A stretch of DNA of 51,862 bases from Zhongshania sp. (GCA_018066965.1 JAGPVP010000052.1:1-51862), one strand, 5' to 3'. Counted from the stretch's first letter, positions 38,201-45,017 are shown. Numbers and translations: made by a program. Notes: generated by a model not told the origin, from the letters alone.

Positions 38201-38801
38201 GCGAGCCTTGGTGCAGTTTATCGATAAACATGAAATCCCCATCGTTTATACCGTTCTGGAAGATGAGCTAGGTGAGATTACTGAAGTCGGCACTGGTATT
38301 GGCGACATAGGCATTAACTGGGTTCAGTATCGTAAAAAGGTCGAGGCCTTTATTCGCGGGCACAAGGATCACATCACCATCGCTAAACTGCACAGGAACA
38401 AAGCGCTAACACCCCAAGACTTAGTTGAGTTGGAGCGCTTCATCTTTGAGCAGGGTGGTCTGGGCAGTAAAGGTCAGTTCAGCGAGGCATACGGCGCAGA
38501 GGCGTCGCTAACGGTATTTATCCGCAAGTTAATTGGCCTTGATCGCAACGCGGCGGTGGAAGCCTTCAGCGAATTCTTGGGCGGCAAGCAATACACCGAG
38601 CAACAGATTCGCTTTATTGAGCGGATTATCGACCACCTGACCCATAACGGTGTGATTGACCCCGGCATGCTCTATGAGCCGCCATTTACCTCTGCGCATC
38701 AAGAAGGCGTGGACGGTGTATTTGCGAACGCAGATGTCGATCGCTTGTTCGCGGTGATTGAAGGGGTTAACGAGAATGCGGCTGTTCAAAACACCGCTTA
38801 A
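35292..38801 (+). CDS. hsdR: Type I restriction enzyme R subunit (nuclease/translocase)
   Basis: Cuts unmodified DNA after ATP-driven translocation. The 1169-residue protein has an N-terminal DUF4145-like helical domain (about 5-125), a coiled coil (about 156-233), and a PD-ExK nuclease region with GVGFVDYVLWGKDGKPLAVV followed by EAKR (about 280-303). A superfamily 2 helicase core follows, with ATGTGKT (413-419), DEAH (about 509-512), LTATP (about 533) and QMIGRGTRLCEDLFG. The C-terminal domain would contact HsdM/HsdS. All catalytic motifs are intact. It follows hsdS by 14 bp. The DUF4145-bearing architecture is a known HsdR variant. Confidence 0.96.
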   Translation: MSNFQFLQAEFKSLFEHAQAVEPLVNTDARAACARARHALEVTVNWLYEYDRSLHRPYDRNLNALLTQPDFKDLLGEAIWEKTRVIQRDGNFAVHGSRPIKTYQAQQLCKELFHILYWVARNYSQNNSRGEQLQDLQFDPKKLPLLVSVKDAANFTKQQLAEQEDKFQQEMARLKAEQEKRDEKIEAELASRLDAATDQQRNLLDEREKALEAVNAELAAVRAKLANAKAVNQAEPDTHDYNEFDTRKYLIDVQLREAGWTIGEDAGEEVEVAGMPNEKGVGFVDYVLWGKDGKPLAVVEAKRTLKDPGVGQQQAKLYADCLENMKGQRPLIFYTNGYSTWLWDDRRAPPRKVQGFYTLDELELAIQRRNMTIDPATLSLNKDIAGRYYQHRAIQSICETFSRGQRAALLTMATGTGKTRTAVALVEILQRANLVKRVLFLADRKALVKQAANAFKAHLPDSSPVNLVTDKNTQGRVYVSTYPTMMGLIDKKQDGQSRFGIGHFDLVIVDEAHRSVYQKYKAIFEYFDSYLVGLTATPRDEVHRDTYALFGLERGVPTDAYSLDQAIKDGFLVPPKAMDVPLKFIRQGIKYDELSDEEKEHWDSIDWGEDHEGHAPDEVHASQINKQLFNQDTVDKMLAHLMENGIKVQAGERLGKTIIFAVNQRHATFIAERFDVNYPHLKGLFARIITHSVNYAQSLIDDFSISAKDPVIAVSVDMLDTGIDVPEVLNLVFFKAVRSKVKFLQMIGRGTRLCEDLFGPGRDKGEFLIFDYCGNFEFFNENPEGRDAAAPEPLGKRLFKTRAELLARLQGDEEVRYVPPRYETSDELTGTLANILRTEVAGMNLDNFLVRPHGEHVEHYTKPESWHRIDEEDLGRLANHVAGLPSELPEDHITAKLFDLTCLHLQVALLDKSTQFARLQQRIQEIASKLEQKVNVPVVKAQLALIMAVQGEEYWEGITLGIIEQLRLKLRALVQFIDKHEIPIVYTVLEDELGEITEVGTGIGDIGINWVQYRKKVEAFIRGHKDHITIAKLHRNKALTPQDLVELERFIFEQGGLGSKGQFSEAYGAEASLTVFIRKLIGLDRNAAVEAFSEFLGGKQYTEQQIRFIERIIDHLTHNGVIDPGMLYEPPFTSAHQEGVDGVFANADVDRLFAVIEGVNENAAVQNTA

Positions 38802-38853
38802 GGCAATAAAAAAATACCTATAAAATAGCTATAAAATGGTAGGGGAAAGATAG

Positions 38854-39132
38854 GAGGTTGATGCTGCGAATATCGTTGCTGATACGAGGCGGTTTGCTCC
38901 CCAGAGTTGGGTGGATGGTCAAGGTAAGTCACCTAAGGTTGTCGAAACCTTGCTGCTGTCGGGGGCAAGCGAGTTTCCGCTAGTAAGTGAAGGAGTCACT
39001 TTGAGCTTATGGGGTCATTTGGTAAATGAGCGTCGTTGTATTTTTGCTGACTTGCTATTGCGGGATTGGGTTGGGCTTATTTGCGATATTCATGGCCCGC
39101 TTGCAAGTCCAGCGGCGTGCGGCCGTATTTGA
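38854..39132 (+). other. Possible coding remnant after hsdR
   Basis: A frame open from just after a TAG at 38851 to 39132 reads like protein (RRFAPQSWVDGQGKSPKVVE, then LLLSGASEFPLVSEGVTLSL). It lacks an ATG or a good ribosome binding site; GTG at 38911 is the only obvious start. It overlaps the next gene by about 107 bp in another frame. It may be the tail of a decayed gene or chance. An AGGAGG at 38852 precedes an ATG at 38861 of a 40-codon ORF in a third reading, with spacing too short to trust. Confidence 0.25.
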
Positions 39133-39727
39133 GCGTAGCTTGAACGCGGTCGTGGGGAATGTGGCGTTACTATCGACTGTGTGGCCGCTCACGCTCAGTC
39201 TGCAACCGTCGCTTTTGCTCGATCCAAGTTCTCTATATCTACCTCCAGAGCCGAGCTTGAAAATTCCTAAAATAGATCTGGGTGGCTGGGTACCTAAAGA
39301 TCCGCCGCGTTGTTCGTCTGTGATCACTTATGCTCAAGGCCTTTCCCGTTTCGATAACGCATGCGGTGTTCTTACATTTAAGGCGGTCGATGTTTTGCCT
39401 GTGCTTACTCGGCGCTTGTCGGAGCACCCCAAGTTTCGCAATGGAGAGGAGGGCTGGCTATTTGATTGGCTATCGAGGCGCAATGAGCTTGATGTTAGTT
39501 CGGTAGCGGTGCCAAGATCGCTGGGGCGCTTTCGTTTTATCGCAGATGATTTGCTTGAGTCGGGGGTGGGGGAGATTTTCTGTGCCTTGTGCGAGGCCGA
39601 CATTCCCGCTGATTGCCTAATTATTGATCAGGATGAGATTGGGCGGCCCGGTTGGGCGTTTAAATACTACCGGTGCCCTGAGTCTCACCCGCTGTTGACA
39701 GTTGAATTGATGCATTCGTCTGTATAG
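39026..39727 (+). CDS. Membrane-anchored protein with Cys/His-rich C-terminus, unknown function
   Basis: A 233-residue protein I do not recognise. Residues 3-23 (VVVFLLTCYCGIGLGLFAIF) form a transmembrane anchor, followed by basic residues (ARLQVQRR), which suggests a cytoplasmic body. The C-terminus has C186-x2-C189, C197 and C217-P-E-S-H221 (YYRCPESHPLL), a pattern like a zinc ribbon. No catalytic motif is clear. No strong ribosome binding site precedes the ATG, so the start is uncertain. It heads the cluster with the small Gly-rich ORF, the HicA-like gene and the ankyrin gene. Confidence 0.6.
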   Translation: MSVVVFLLTCYCGIGLGLFAIFMARLQVQRRAAVFERSLNAVVGNVALLSTVWPLTLSLQPSLLLDPSSLYLPPEPSLKIPKIDLGGWVPKDPPRCSSVITYAQGLSRFDNACGVLTFKAVDVLPVLTRRLSEHPKFRNGEEGWLFDWLSRRNELDVSSVAVPRSLGRFRFIADDLLESGVGEIFCALCEADIPADCLIIDQDEIGRPGWAFKYYRCPESHPLLTVELMHSSV

Positions 39728-39855
39728 GCCTTATTTGTATTATGCCATCTCGAATATAACAAAAAATCGAATTTTCCCGTTTGTCGCGTTGCCGACATTC
39801 AGGGGGTGTGCGGGTACCTTGAGTACTCTACTAACTCCTTTTGAGGAAAAGCATT

Positions 39856-39999
39856 ATGAATAACACAACCTTTACCTTCGTTCATATCATGTCGGCGCGG
39901 GGTCCATCGTCTCAACCAGGTAACGGCGGCAATTGGCCAAGTGGCACCGGAAAACCCTCTGGCGGTGGGCGTGGCAATGGTACCCCTCGCGGGAAGTGA
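39856..39999 (+). CDS. 47-residue Gly-rich small protein, unknown function
   Basis: A short ORF with strong translation signals: GAGGAAAA ends 5 nt before the ATG, and GAGGA is spaced 8 nt from it. The peptide has a short hydrophobic start (NNTTFTFVHIM) and then a Gly/Pro/Ser/Asn/Arg-rich region (QPGNGGNWPSGTGKPSGGGR) ending in TPRGK. There is no Cys, so it is not a disulfide or lanthipeptide-type peptide. An intrinsic terminator follows 27 bp after the stop, so it probably has its own transcript. Precursor peptide, toxin or leader peptide are all possible; I cannot choose. Confidence 0.55.
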   Translation: MNNTTFTFVHIMSARGPSSQPGNGGNWPSGTGKPSGGGRGNGTPRGK

Positions 40000-40026
40000 T
40001 GGTTGAATTTTTAGGATGATTTGAGA

Positions 40027-40051
40027 GGGGGCTCATTAGTGCCCCCTTTTT
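40027..40051 (+). terminator. Intrinsic terminator between the small ORF and the HicA-like gene
   Basis: GGGGGC (40027-40032) pairs with GCCCCC (40041-40046) around an 8-nt loop, followed by five T. The ribosome binding site of the next gene (AGGGAG, 40052-40057) starts directly after the T-tract. Downstream expression therefore needs read-through or another promoter, as in attenuation. Confidence 0.85.
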
Positions 40052-40063
40052 AGGGAGCGAGTG

Positions 40064-40285
40064 GTGAATAGATTGTCGATGGATAAAGATATAAATGCTG
40101 TGGCCGTATCGTTGGTTAAGCGTGGATGGCGGTGCCGTAACGGTAGAAAGCATTGGGTGTTGATTGCGCCGAATACGCGTCGGCTTGCAGTGCCTAGTAC
40201 TCCGAGTGATAGACGTCACGCCCTTAAAAATTTTATAGCAGACGTTAGGCGTATTTCTAGTGAGGTAACTCGGCATGTCGCATGA
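40064..40285 (+). CDS. Small HicA-like protein
   Basis: A 73-residue basic protein. The pattern VSLVKRGWRCRNGRKHWVLI, then APNTRRLAVPSTPSDRRHAL, follows the HicA toxin layout (helix, GW, strand, G-x-x-H, strand, VP, helix). The His of KHW stands where HicA has its catalytic His. HicA toxins are mRNA interferases normally paired with HicB, and no HicB gene is adjacent, so this may be a derived RNA-binding protein. AGGGAG is spaced 6 nt from the GTG at 40064. It overlaps the ankyrin gene by 11 bp, so the two are coupled. Confidence 0.6.
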   Translation: MNRLSMDKDINAVAVSLVKRGWRCRNGRKHWVLIAPNTRRLAVPSTPSDRRHALKNFIADVRRISSEVTRHVA

Positions 40286-42530
40286 GACGCCGTTTCCTCA
40301 TCCCTTGGAAGCTGTCCGTAGAGCGGCAAAAGCCTTCGATACGCGTAATTGTAATCCGGGCTCTGCAAAGAAGCTGGACGAGTTATTGCGCAAAGGCCAT
40401 GTATGGAAGCATCAGGTCGAAATGCTGGCGGAAGAGCTTGTTATTAAGCCGCTAGTCGTTGCGATTGGTGAAGGGTATGGTCGGGCCACGGGTAGTCAGC
40501 AGAATTCAGCGCCAATGTTCACCTCTGTGGCGAAGATTCTGCGTATATTTCTCGTTCAGGCATTGGATCGTTATGCAGAAATAGTGATAAGCGTGGCGGC
40601 TGACGGAATTACCCGCGACGAGCTTTTGCGTTGTGGTCTTCTAGGGTTGTTTGGTGCCGAGGTTGCTCAACTATCCGAGCAGTTGGAGCAAAAAGTTGTT
40701 CCTGGTATTTCACTTCTCAATTTGGTGTCGAGTGAAGGTTCGGCTGTTGGCGTTGTTTTGGCGCACTTTGATAGCACTTCGGAGATGTGGCGTGACTATG
40801 TACGTAATCTGCCGAAAGAGCACTCGTTGCGAAGCCAGCGTTGGCGAAGGGGCGAGACACTTCCTTCTTTGTCAAATATAAGGGGGCTGGGCGGTAGGGG
40901 CGCACCCTGGCTTCCTTATAAATTATTGTTGATTCTCGCTAGGGCAATTGACGAATTTGCGCGGGAATCTGGGGGAGAGCTTTTGAGCTTGGTTGCTCGG
41001 GAGCATAGAAAGCTGGATGATTTTGCGAAGCGAGTGCTTTCTTTACAAGAGCAGGTATTTTCGGAAAGGGATAATTTGCGCTCCGTACTCTCGATTATTC
41101 AGCATGGGCTGAGTTTGCCGTGCGGGCATGGTGATAGTGATCGTGAAATGTTGCGTATTGCATTAGATGGTGCAAGAGCAAGTCTGCAGTCTACTGCTCG
41201 GTCCAGCAGAAGCCTCTATTGGTTAGACTGGCATGAAGCGAGGTGGCAGGTTTTGTCGGGGGAATTGAAGCAGGCTGCAGTTTGGTACCGAACAGCCTTG
41301 AAGGGTGCTTTGTTCTCTGCTGGCGAGCATCAGGAAGCGATAATTACTGAGGCATTTTCGGTTTCAGCTGTGACGGAGCCGCCGGACAAAATATTGATGA
41401 AAAGGGCTAAGGCAGCTGGGCTTATGCTGCATCTGTCGGGCACGACGGGGCCAAGTAAGTTGAAATCTGCGGATGTTGAGTCGCTTGAGGGGTGGGAGTT
41501 TGCAAGTTACGCGGCGTATTTCTCGGAGTTGTTTCCAAAGGAGCGTTTTTTCCCTGGGCATCAAGTGCTGGTCGACTATGGGCGCTCGTTGGTTGATCCG
41601 AATAACCCGTCGGCGTGGTTCCCAGCGCTAAAGGCAGATTTTAAGCGCCCCAACCGGCGAGTTTCTGACCTTCGCGTATCCGGTCAACGTTGCCCTCAGC
41701 TCATTGCGCTTTTATATCGAGAGCGCTTCGCTGATGTGGAGCGCCTGCTTTTGGCTGGCGTCGATGTAAATGCGATCGCAAGTAATGGTGAGACAGTCTT
41801 GCATGCCGCTTTGTGGCCAATGGATTGTACCAATTCTTATGAGCCGAGTAGGGATAGACGTTTTTTTGATCTTATAATTGATCGGGGTGTTGATAGGGCG
41901 ACTATTAACAAGCAAGCGGATGCTGTTTTACATACACCGCTAGGTTTGGCTATCGATAGTGGTGAGCCTAGTATCGTGAGCGCATTGTTGGCGGCAGGGG
42001 CAGACCCTGATATACCGTGTAAGAATGATGGCCAGACCCCGCTAATGACAGCAGTGCATCGTTTGGCCGAGCTTGTTAATCCAAGGTCCATAGTTGTGCA
42101 TCAGAGTCGCCAATTGGCGCATTCTATAAAAGCCTATACCGGTGGTCGTTTGGGGCCTGGTGTGAATGACCAATTTGCAAGCTTTGGGCAAGATAGTGCT
42201 TTTTTATCGGAAGAGCATGAGAGGTTAACAGCGCGCCGAAAAGTATTTTTGTCTGCGGATAAGTTGCGGGTCGTTATACTAAATCTATTGAAGCACGGTG
42301 CTAGCTCAAATATAGGCTGCGAAACTTCTCAAATTGCAGGCTGTACGCCGATGATGTTACTTGCGGAATTGGACGAGGCGTATTTATATCGCCAAATGTT
42401 CGAGGTAGGCGGTGATCCCTTTGTGACCGGGAGGGTTTCCGGCAGCGGTGTGTTGGTGACCGGTAAGGATCTAGCTACGTTACATCGTTCAACGCGTGTG
42501 CTTCAGGTTATGAGTGAGTTGGGAGTGTAG
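40275..42530 (+). CDS. Large protein with C-terminal ankyrin repeats, unknown function
   Basis: A 751-residue protein. Residues 1-470 match no family I know. They are mainly helical (LDELLRKGHVWKHQVEMLAE, then ELVIKPLVVAIGEGYG) with no nuclease, kinase or NTPase motif visible. From about 475 the protein has ankyrin-type repeats: FADVERLLLAGVDVNAIASN with GETVLHAAL, PSIVSALLAAGADPDIPCKN with GQTPLMTAV, and VVILNLLKHGASSNIG. The insert between the second and third repeats is long. It has no signal or membrane segment. Its start lies inside the HicA-like gene. A sensor or scaffold that binds a protein partner is a reasonable guess. Confidence 0.75.
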   Translation: MSHETPFPHPLEAVRRAAKAFDTRNCNPGSAKKLDELLRKGHVWKHQVEMLAEELVIKPLVVAIGEGYGRATGSQQNSAPMFTSVAKILRIFLVQALDRYAEIVISVAADGITRDELLRCGLLGLFGAEVAQLSEQLEQKVVPGISLLNLVSSEGSAVGVVLAHFDSTSEMWRDYVRNLPKEHSLRSQRWRRGETLPSLSNIRGLGGRGAPWLPYKLLLILARAIDEFARESGGELLSLVAREHRKLDDFAKRVLSLQEQVFSERDNLRSVLSIIQHGLSLPCGHGDSDREMLRIALDGARASLQSTARSSRSLYWLDWHEARWQVLSGELKQAAVWYRTALKGALFSAGEHQEAIITEAFSVSAVTEPPDKILMKRAKAAGLMLHLSGTTGPSKLKSADVESLEGWEFASYAAYFSELFPKERFFPGHQVLVDYGRSLVDPNNPSAWFPALKADFKRPNRRVSDLRVSGQRCPQLIALLYRERFADVERLLLAGVDVNAIASNGETVLHAALWPMDCTNSYEPSRDRRFFDLIIDRGVDRATINKQADAVLHTPLGLAIDSGEPSIVSALLAAGADPDIPCKNDGQTPLMTAVHRLAELVNPRSIVVHQSRQLAHSIKAYTGGRLGPGVNDQFASFGQDSAFLSEEHERLTARRKVFLSADKLRVVILNLLKHGASSNIGCETSQIAGCTPMMLLAELDEAYLYRQMFEVGGDPFVTGRVSGSGVLVTGKDLATLHRSTRVLQVMSELGV

Positions 42531-42595
42531 GTCTATTGTCTGTCGTTAGACTTGGGCGCGGCTGCTTTTGAAGGTGTAGTTAGTATTCAGGGTGT

Positions 42596-42616
42596 GTGGG
42601 TAAAAAAGTGGGTAAA
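42596..42616 (+). promoter_or_regulatory. Right-border GTGGGTAAA repeats
   Basis: GTGGGTAAA occurs at 42596-42604 and 42608-42616, 12 bp apart, the same spacing as the pair at 29020 and 29032. These match the left-border cluster and are probable integrase arm-type sites. They lie 62-82 bp inside the right junction. Confidence 0.7.
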
Positions 42617-42677
42617 TGTTATTATGTAAATAAATTTAAGTTATAAATATCAATTGGATAATGTATCTAATTGCGTT

Positions 42678-42692
42678 CCGCTTTCGCACCAA
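42678..42692 (+). other. attR core, degenerate copy of the tRNA-Leu 3' end
   Basis: CCGCTTTCGCACCAA repeats the tRNA-Leu 3' end with one G missing from CGGC. This is probably the original chromosomal 3' end, displaced by integration and free to drift because it is no longer part of a tRNA. A terminator follows directly, as expected behind a tRNA. Confidence 0.72.
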
Positions 42693-42700
42693 AAATGTAA

Positions 42701-42731
42701 AAGGGGGTCTGCGAAGCAGATCCCCTTTTTT
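42701..42731 (+). terminator. Intrinsic terminator, probably the original tRNA-Leu terminator
   Basis: AAGGGGGTCTGC (42701-42712) pairs with GCAGATCCCCTT (42716-42727), a 12-bp stem with one G-U pair and the loop GAA. A T-run follows. It sits 8 bp after the displaced tRNA end, where a tRNA-Leu terminator belongs. Confidence 0.9.
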
Positions 42732-42793
42732 ATTGTTATTTACGGTCAGATCTATAAGTATGTCAGGGTATTTGTAGTTCCGGTGAGCTTGCC

Positions 42794-42822
42794 TTGACCT
42801 CTGCGCGTCTGATGAATATAAT
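42794..42822 (+). promoter_or_regulatory. Strong sigma-70 promoter ahead of rimP
   Basis: TTGACC (42794-42799) and TATAAT (42817-42822) with 17-bp spacing are near-consensus. The following GCGCCTCC is a GC-rich discriminator like those of rRNA and tRNA promoters under stringent control. Transcription should begin near 42830. Confidence 0.85.
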
Positions 42823-42912
42823 GCGCCTCCTGATATGGGGCGGCAGCAAACGGTTTTATAGGCTTCCTCTGAGCGTAGGGTGACTTCGCTTTTATAGATC
42901 AGAAGTTTTTAG

Positions 42913-42935
42913 AAGCCCCTTCCTAAGGGGCTTTT
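42913..42935 (+). terminator. First intrinsic terminator in the rimP leader
   Basis: AAGCCCCTT (42913-42921) pairs perfectly with AAGGGGCTT (42925-42933) around loop CCT, followed by T. A GGGGC at 42837-42841, near the start of the transcript, could pair with GCCCC of the left arm and act as an antiterminator. Confidence 0.85.
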
Positions 42936-42974
42936 TCGTATTGCTAATGGGCGTACGTCAAAGAATTTCGATGG

Positions 42975-42995
42975 TGGGCCTTGGGCCCATTTTTT
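42975..42995 (+). terminator. Second intrinsic terminator in the rimP leader
   Basis: TGGGCC (42975-42980) pairs with GGCCCA (42984-42989) around loop TTG, followed by six T. It ends 11 bp before the likely rimP start. Two terminators in series ahead of an operon that encodes NusA suggest control by termination and antitermination. Confidence 0.7.
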
Positions 42996-43006
42996 ATTGG
43001 TGGGTA

Positions 43007-43468
43007 GTGAACTTGTCCAACAAGACCGTCAAGTTAGAAGAATTGCTAAGGCCAGGAGTGGAAGCTCTTGGCTATGAGCTATGGGGCTTGGATTATCAGT
43101 CCCATGGCCGCCACACGATGTTACGTGTGTATATTGATAGCGAAAAAGGTATTGGTGTTGATGATTGCGCAAAAGCGAGTCATCAAATTAGTGGTGTGAT
43201 GGACGTTGAGGACCCTATTGCGGGTGAATATAACCTCGAAGTGTCATCGCCAGGAATGGATCGACCACTCTTCACCTTGGCACAGTTTGAGCAGTACGTA
43301 GGTAGTGATGTAAGTGTTCGTTTGCGCACCTCTTTTGAGGGGCGGCGTAAATTTCTTGGTCGCCTGATGGGGATTGAGGATGGTGATGTAGTGGTGATGG
43401 TTGAGGAGCATGATTACTTGCTTCCCTTCGATCAGATTGATAAAGCGAATGTCGTGCCTCGGTTTTAA
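43007..43468 (+). CDS. rimP: Ribosome maturation factor RimP
   Basis: Needed for 30S subunit assembly. The 153-residue protein has VEALGYELWGLDYQSHGRHT, LRVYIDSEKGIGVDDC, MDVEDPIAGEYNLEVSSPGM followed by DRPLF, and ends KANVVPRF, close to E. coli RimP (150). The frame is open from 42941, but that segment contains a terminator hairpin. GTG at 43007 or TTG at 43013 gives the normal length. Neither has a strong ribosome binding site. First gene of the nusA-infB operon. Confidence 0.94.
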   Translation: MNLSNKTVKLEELLRPGVEALGYELWGLDYQSHGRHTMLRVYIDSEKGIGVDDCAKASHQISGVMDVEDPIAGEYNLEVSSPGMDRPLFTLAQFEQYVGSDVSVRLRTSFEGRRKFLGRLMGIEDGDVVVMVEEHDYLLPFDQIDKANVVPRF

Positions 43469-43514
43469 TCGGGGATAATGATTTCAGATAGCCGGCTGCG
43501 GAAAGAGGCGGATA

Positions 43515-45017
43515 ATGAGTAAAGAAATATTGCTGGTAGTTGAGGCCGTATCGAACGAAAAAGGTGTTTCTAAAACCATCATTTTCGAAGCGATTGAGCA
43601 GGCATTGGCAACAGCCGCCAAAAAGCGTTACGACGAAGACTCTGAGATTCGTGTGGTGATTGATCGCCACACTGGGGATTACCAGACTTTTCGCAGTTGG
43701 TTAGTTATGCCAGACGATGAGATGGCATTGCTGGGTACCCAGCTTACAATTGAAGAAGCGCACGAGTACAGCACCGATTTAAAAGCGGGCGATACTCACG
43801 AAGAAGTCGTTGAAAACGTCGGCTTTGGTCGTATTGCTGCGCAAACCGCTAAGCAAGTTATTGTGCAAAAAGTGCGCGAGGCTGAGCGAGCTCAAATCGT
43901 TGATGAATACCGTAGCCGCGTTGGCGAGCTGATTAACGGTACCGTCAAAAAAGTGACCCGCGACAGCATTATTGTCGATCTGGGTAATAACGCCGAGGCA
44001 TTGTTGCCCCGCGAAGAATTAGTTGGTCGAGAAGTGTTCCGGATCAACGATCGGGTTCGCGCTATTTTGGCTGATGTGCGTCCAGAAGCTCGTGGCCCGC
44101 AGTTGTTTTTAAGTCGTGCATGTCCAGAAATGCTCATCGAGCTGTTTAAAATTGAAGTGCCTGAAGTTTCTGAAGACGTCATAGAAATTCGTGCGGCTGC
44201 ACGTGATCCAGGTTCGCGGGCAAAAATTGCTGTTAAAACCAATGACGGTCGCATCGACCCAATCGGCGCGTGTGTTGGTATGCGTGGTTCACGTGTGCAG
44301 GCAGTATCCGGTGAGCTGGGTAATGAGCGTGTCGATATTATTTTGTGGGATGACAATCCAGCGCAGTTAGTTATTAACGCAATGGCCCCTGCGGAAGTTG
44401 AGTCTATTGTCGTTGATGAAGATACCCATACCATGGATGTTGGTGTGGCAGACGACAATCTTGCGCAGGCAATTGGTCGCGCAGGTCAGAACGTCCGTCT
44501 TGCTGGTCAGTTAACCGGTTGGACGATCAATGTGATGAGCATTGAGGAAATGGGTGCCAAGCACGAACAGGAATCCGGTCAGGTAATTAGCTTTTTTGTT
44601 GACGCCCTTGATGTGGGTGAAGACATTGCCGAAGTATTAGTGGAGGAGGGTTTTACAACCTTGGAAGAGGTTGCCTACGTACCGCTTGAAGAGATGATGT
44701 CTATAGAAGGCTTTGACGAGGAGATTGCGCAAGAGCTGCGCGCTCGCGCTAAGGATGCCTTGTTAACTCAAGCGATAGCCAGTGAAGAAAAGTTAGAGAG
44801 TGCAGAGCCGGCAGAAGATTTATTGGCAATGGATGGCATGGAAAAACACCTTGCCTTTATCCTTGCTAGCCGTGGCATTGTAACGATGGAAGATCTGGCC
44901 GAGCAGGCTGTTGAAGATCTTCTCGACATTGAAGACATGACTGAAGAACGGGCTGGTGAATTAATTATGACTGCCCGTGCTCCGTGGTTTGCAGACGAAG
45001 ACGAATCTGCAAAATAA
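43515..45017 (+). CDS. nusA: Transcription termination/antitermination factor NusA
   Basis: Binds RNA polymerase and nascent RNA, modulating pausing, termination and antitermination. The 500-residue protein has an N-terminal polymerase-binding domain ([20 protein letters not shown]), an S1 domain ([20 protein letters not shown]), two KH domains ([20 protein letters not shown] and [20 protein letters not shown]), and two C-terminal acidic repeats with helix-hairpin-helix character ([39 protein letters not shown]). Length is close to E. coli NusA (495). AGAGG precedes the ATG. NusA may regulate its own operon through the leader terminators. Confidence 0.98.
   Translation: MSKEILLVVEAVSNEKGVSKTIIFEAIEQALATAAKKRYDEDSEIRVVIDRHTGDYQTFRSWLVMPDDEMALLGTQLTIEEAHEYSTDLKAGDTHEEVVENVGFGRIAAQTAKQVIVQKVREAERAQIVDEYRSRVGELINGTVKKVTRDSIIVDLGNNAEALLPREELVGREVFRINDRVRAILADVRPEARGPQLFLSRACPEMLIELFKIEVPEVSEDVIEIRAAARDPGSRAKIAVKTNDGRIDPIGACVGMRGSRVQAVSGELGNERVDIILWDDNPAQLVINAMAPAEVESIVVDEDTHTMDVGVADDNLAQAIGRAGQNVRLAGQLTGWTINVMSIEEMGAKHEQESGQVISFFVDALDVGEDIAEVLVEEGFTTLEEVAYVPLEEMMSIEGFDEEIAQELRARAKDALLTQAIASEEKLESAEPAEDLLAMDGMEKHLAFILASRGIVTMEDLAEQAVEDLLDIEDMTEERAGELIMTARAPWFADEDESAK

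Larger units (their letters stand above)
28907..42692. mobile_element. Integrative genomic island in tRNA-Leu(GAG), carrying type I R-M
   Basis: About 13.8 kb between the tRNA-Leu 3' end and a degenerate copy of that end. Supports are an adjacent P4-type integrase, GTGGGTAAA repeats at both borders, an AlpA-type regulator, many unrecognised ORFs, and interruption of a normally tight secG-tRNA-rimP order. Cargo is hsdM-hsdS-hsdR and a four-gene unknown cluster. No replication, conjugation or capsid genes are recognised, so it is probably integrated stably or mobilised by a helper. The right junction copy has lost one base. Confidence 0.88.

Noticed and set aside
40064..40285. A standard HicAB toxin-antitoxin pair
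   Set aside because: No HicB-type gene with an RNase-H-like domain follows. The coupled neighbour is a 751-residue ankyrin protein, so only HicA-like is claimed.
42829..42912. A tRNA-fMet gene ahead of rimP
   Set aside because: No T-loop (GTTCRANYC), no anticodon stem and no CCA are present, despite the tRNA-like promoter.
42941..43006. A longer rimP beginning at 42941
   Set aside because: The added segment contains an intrinsic terminator hairpin, and RimP proteins start close to the TVKLEELLRPGVEALG block.
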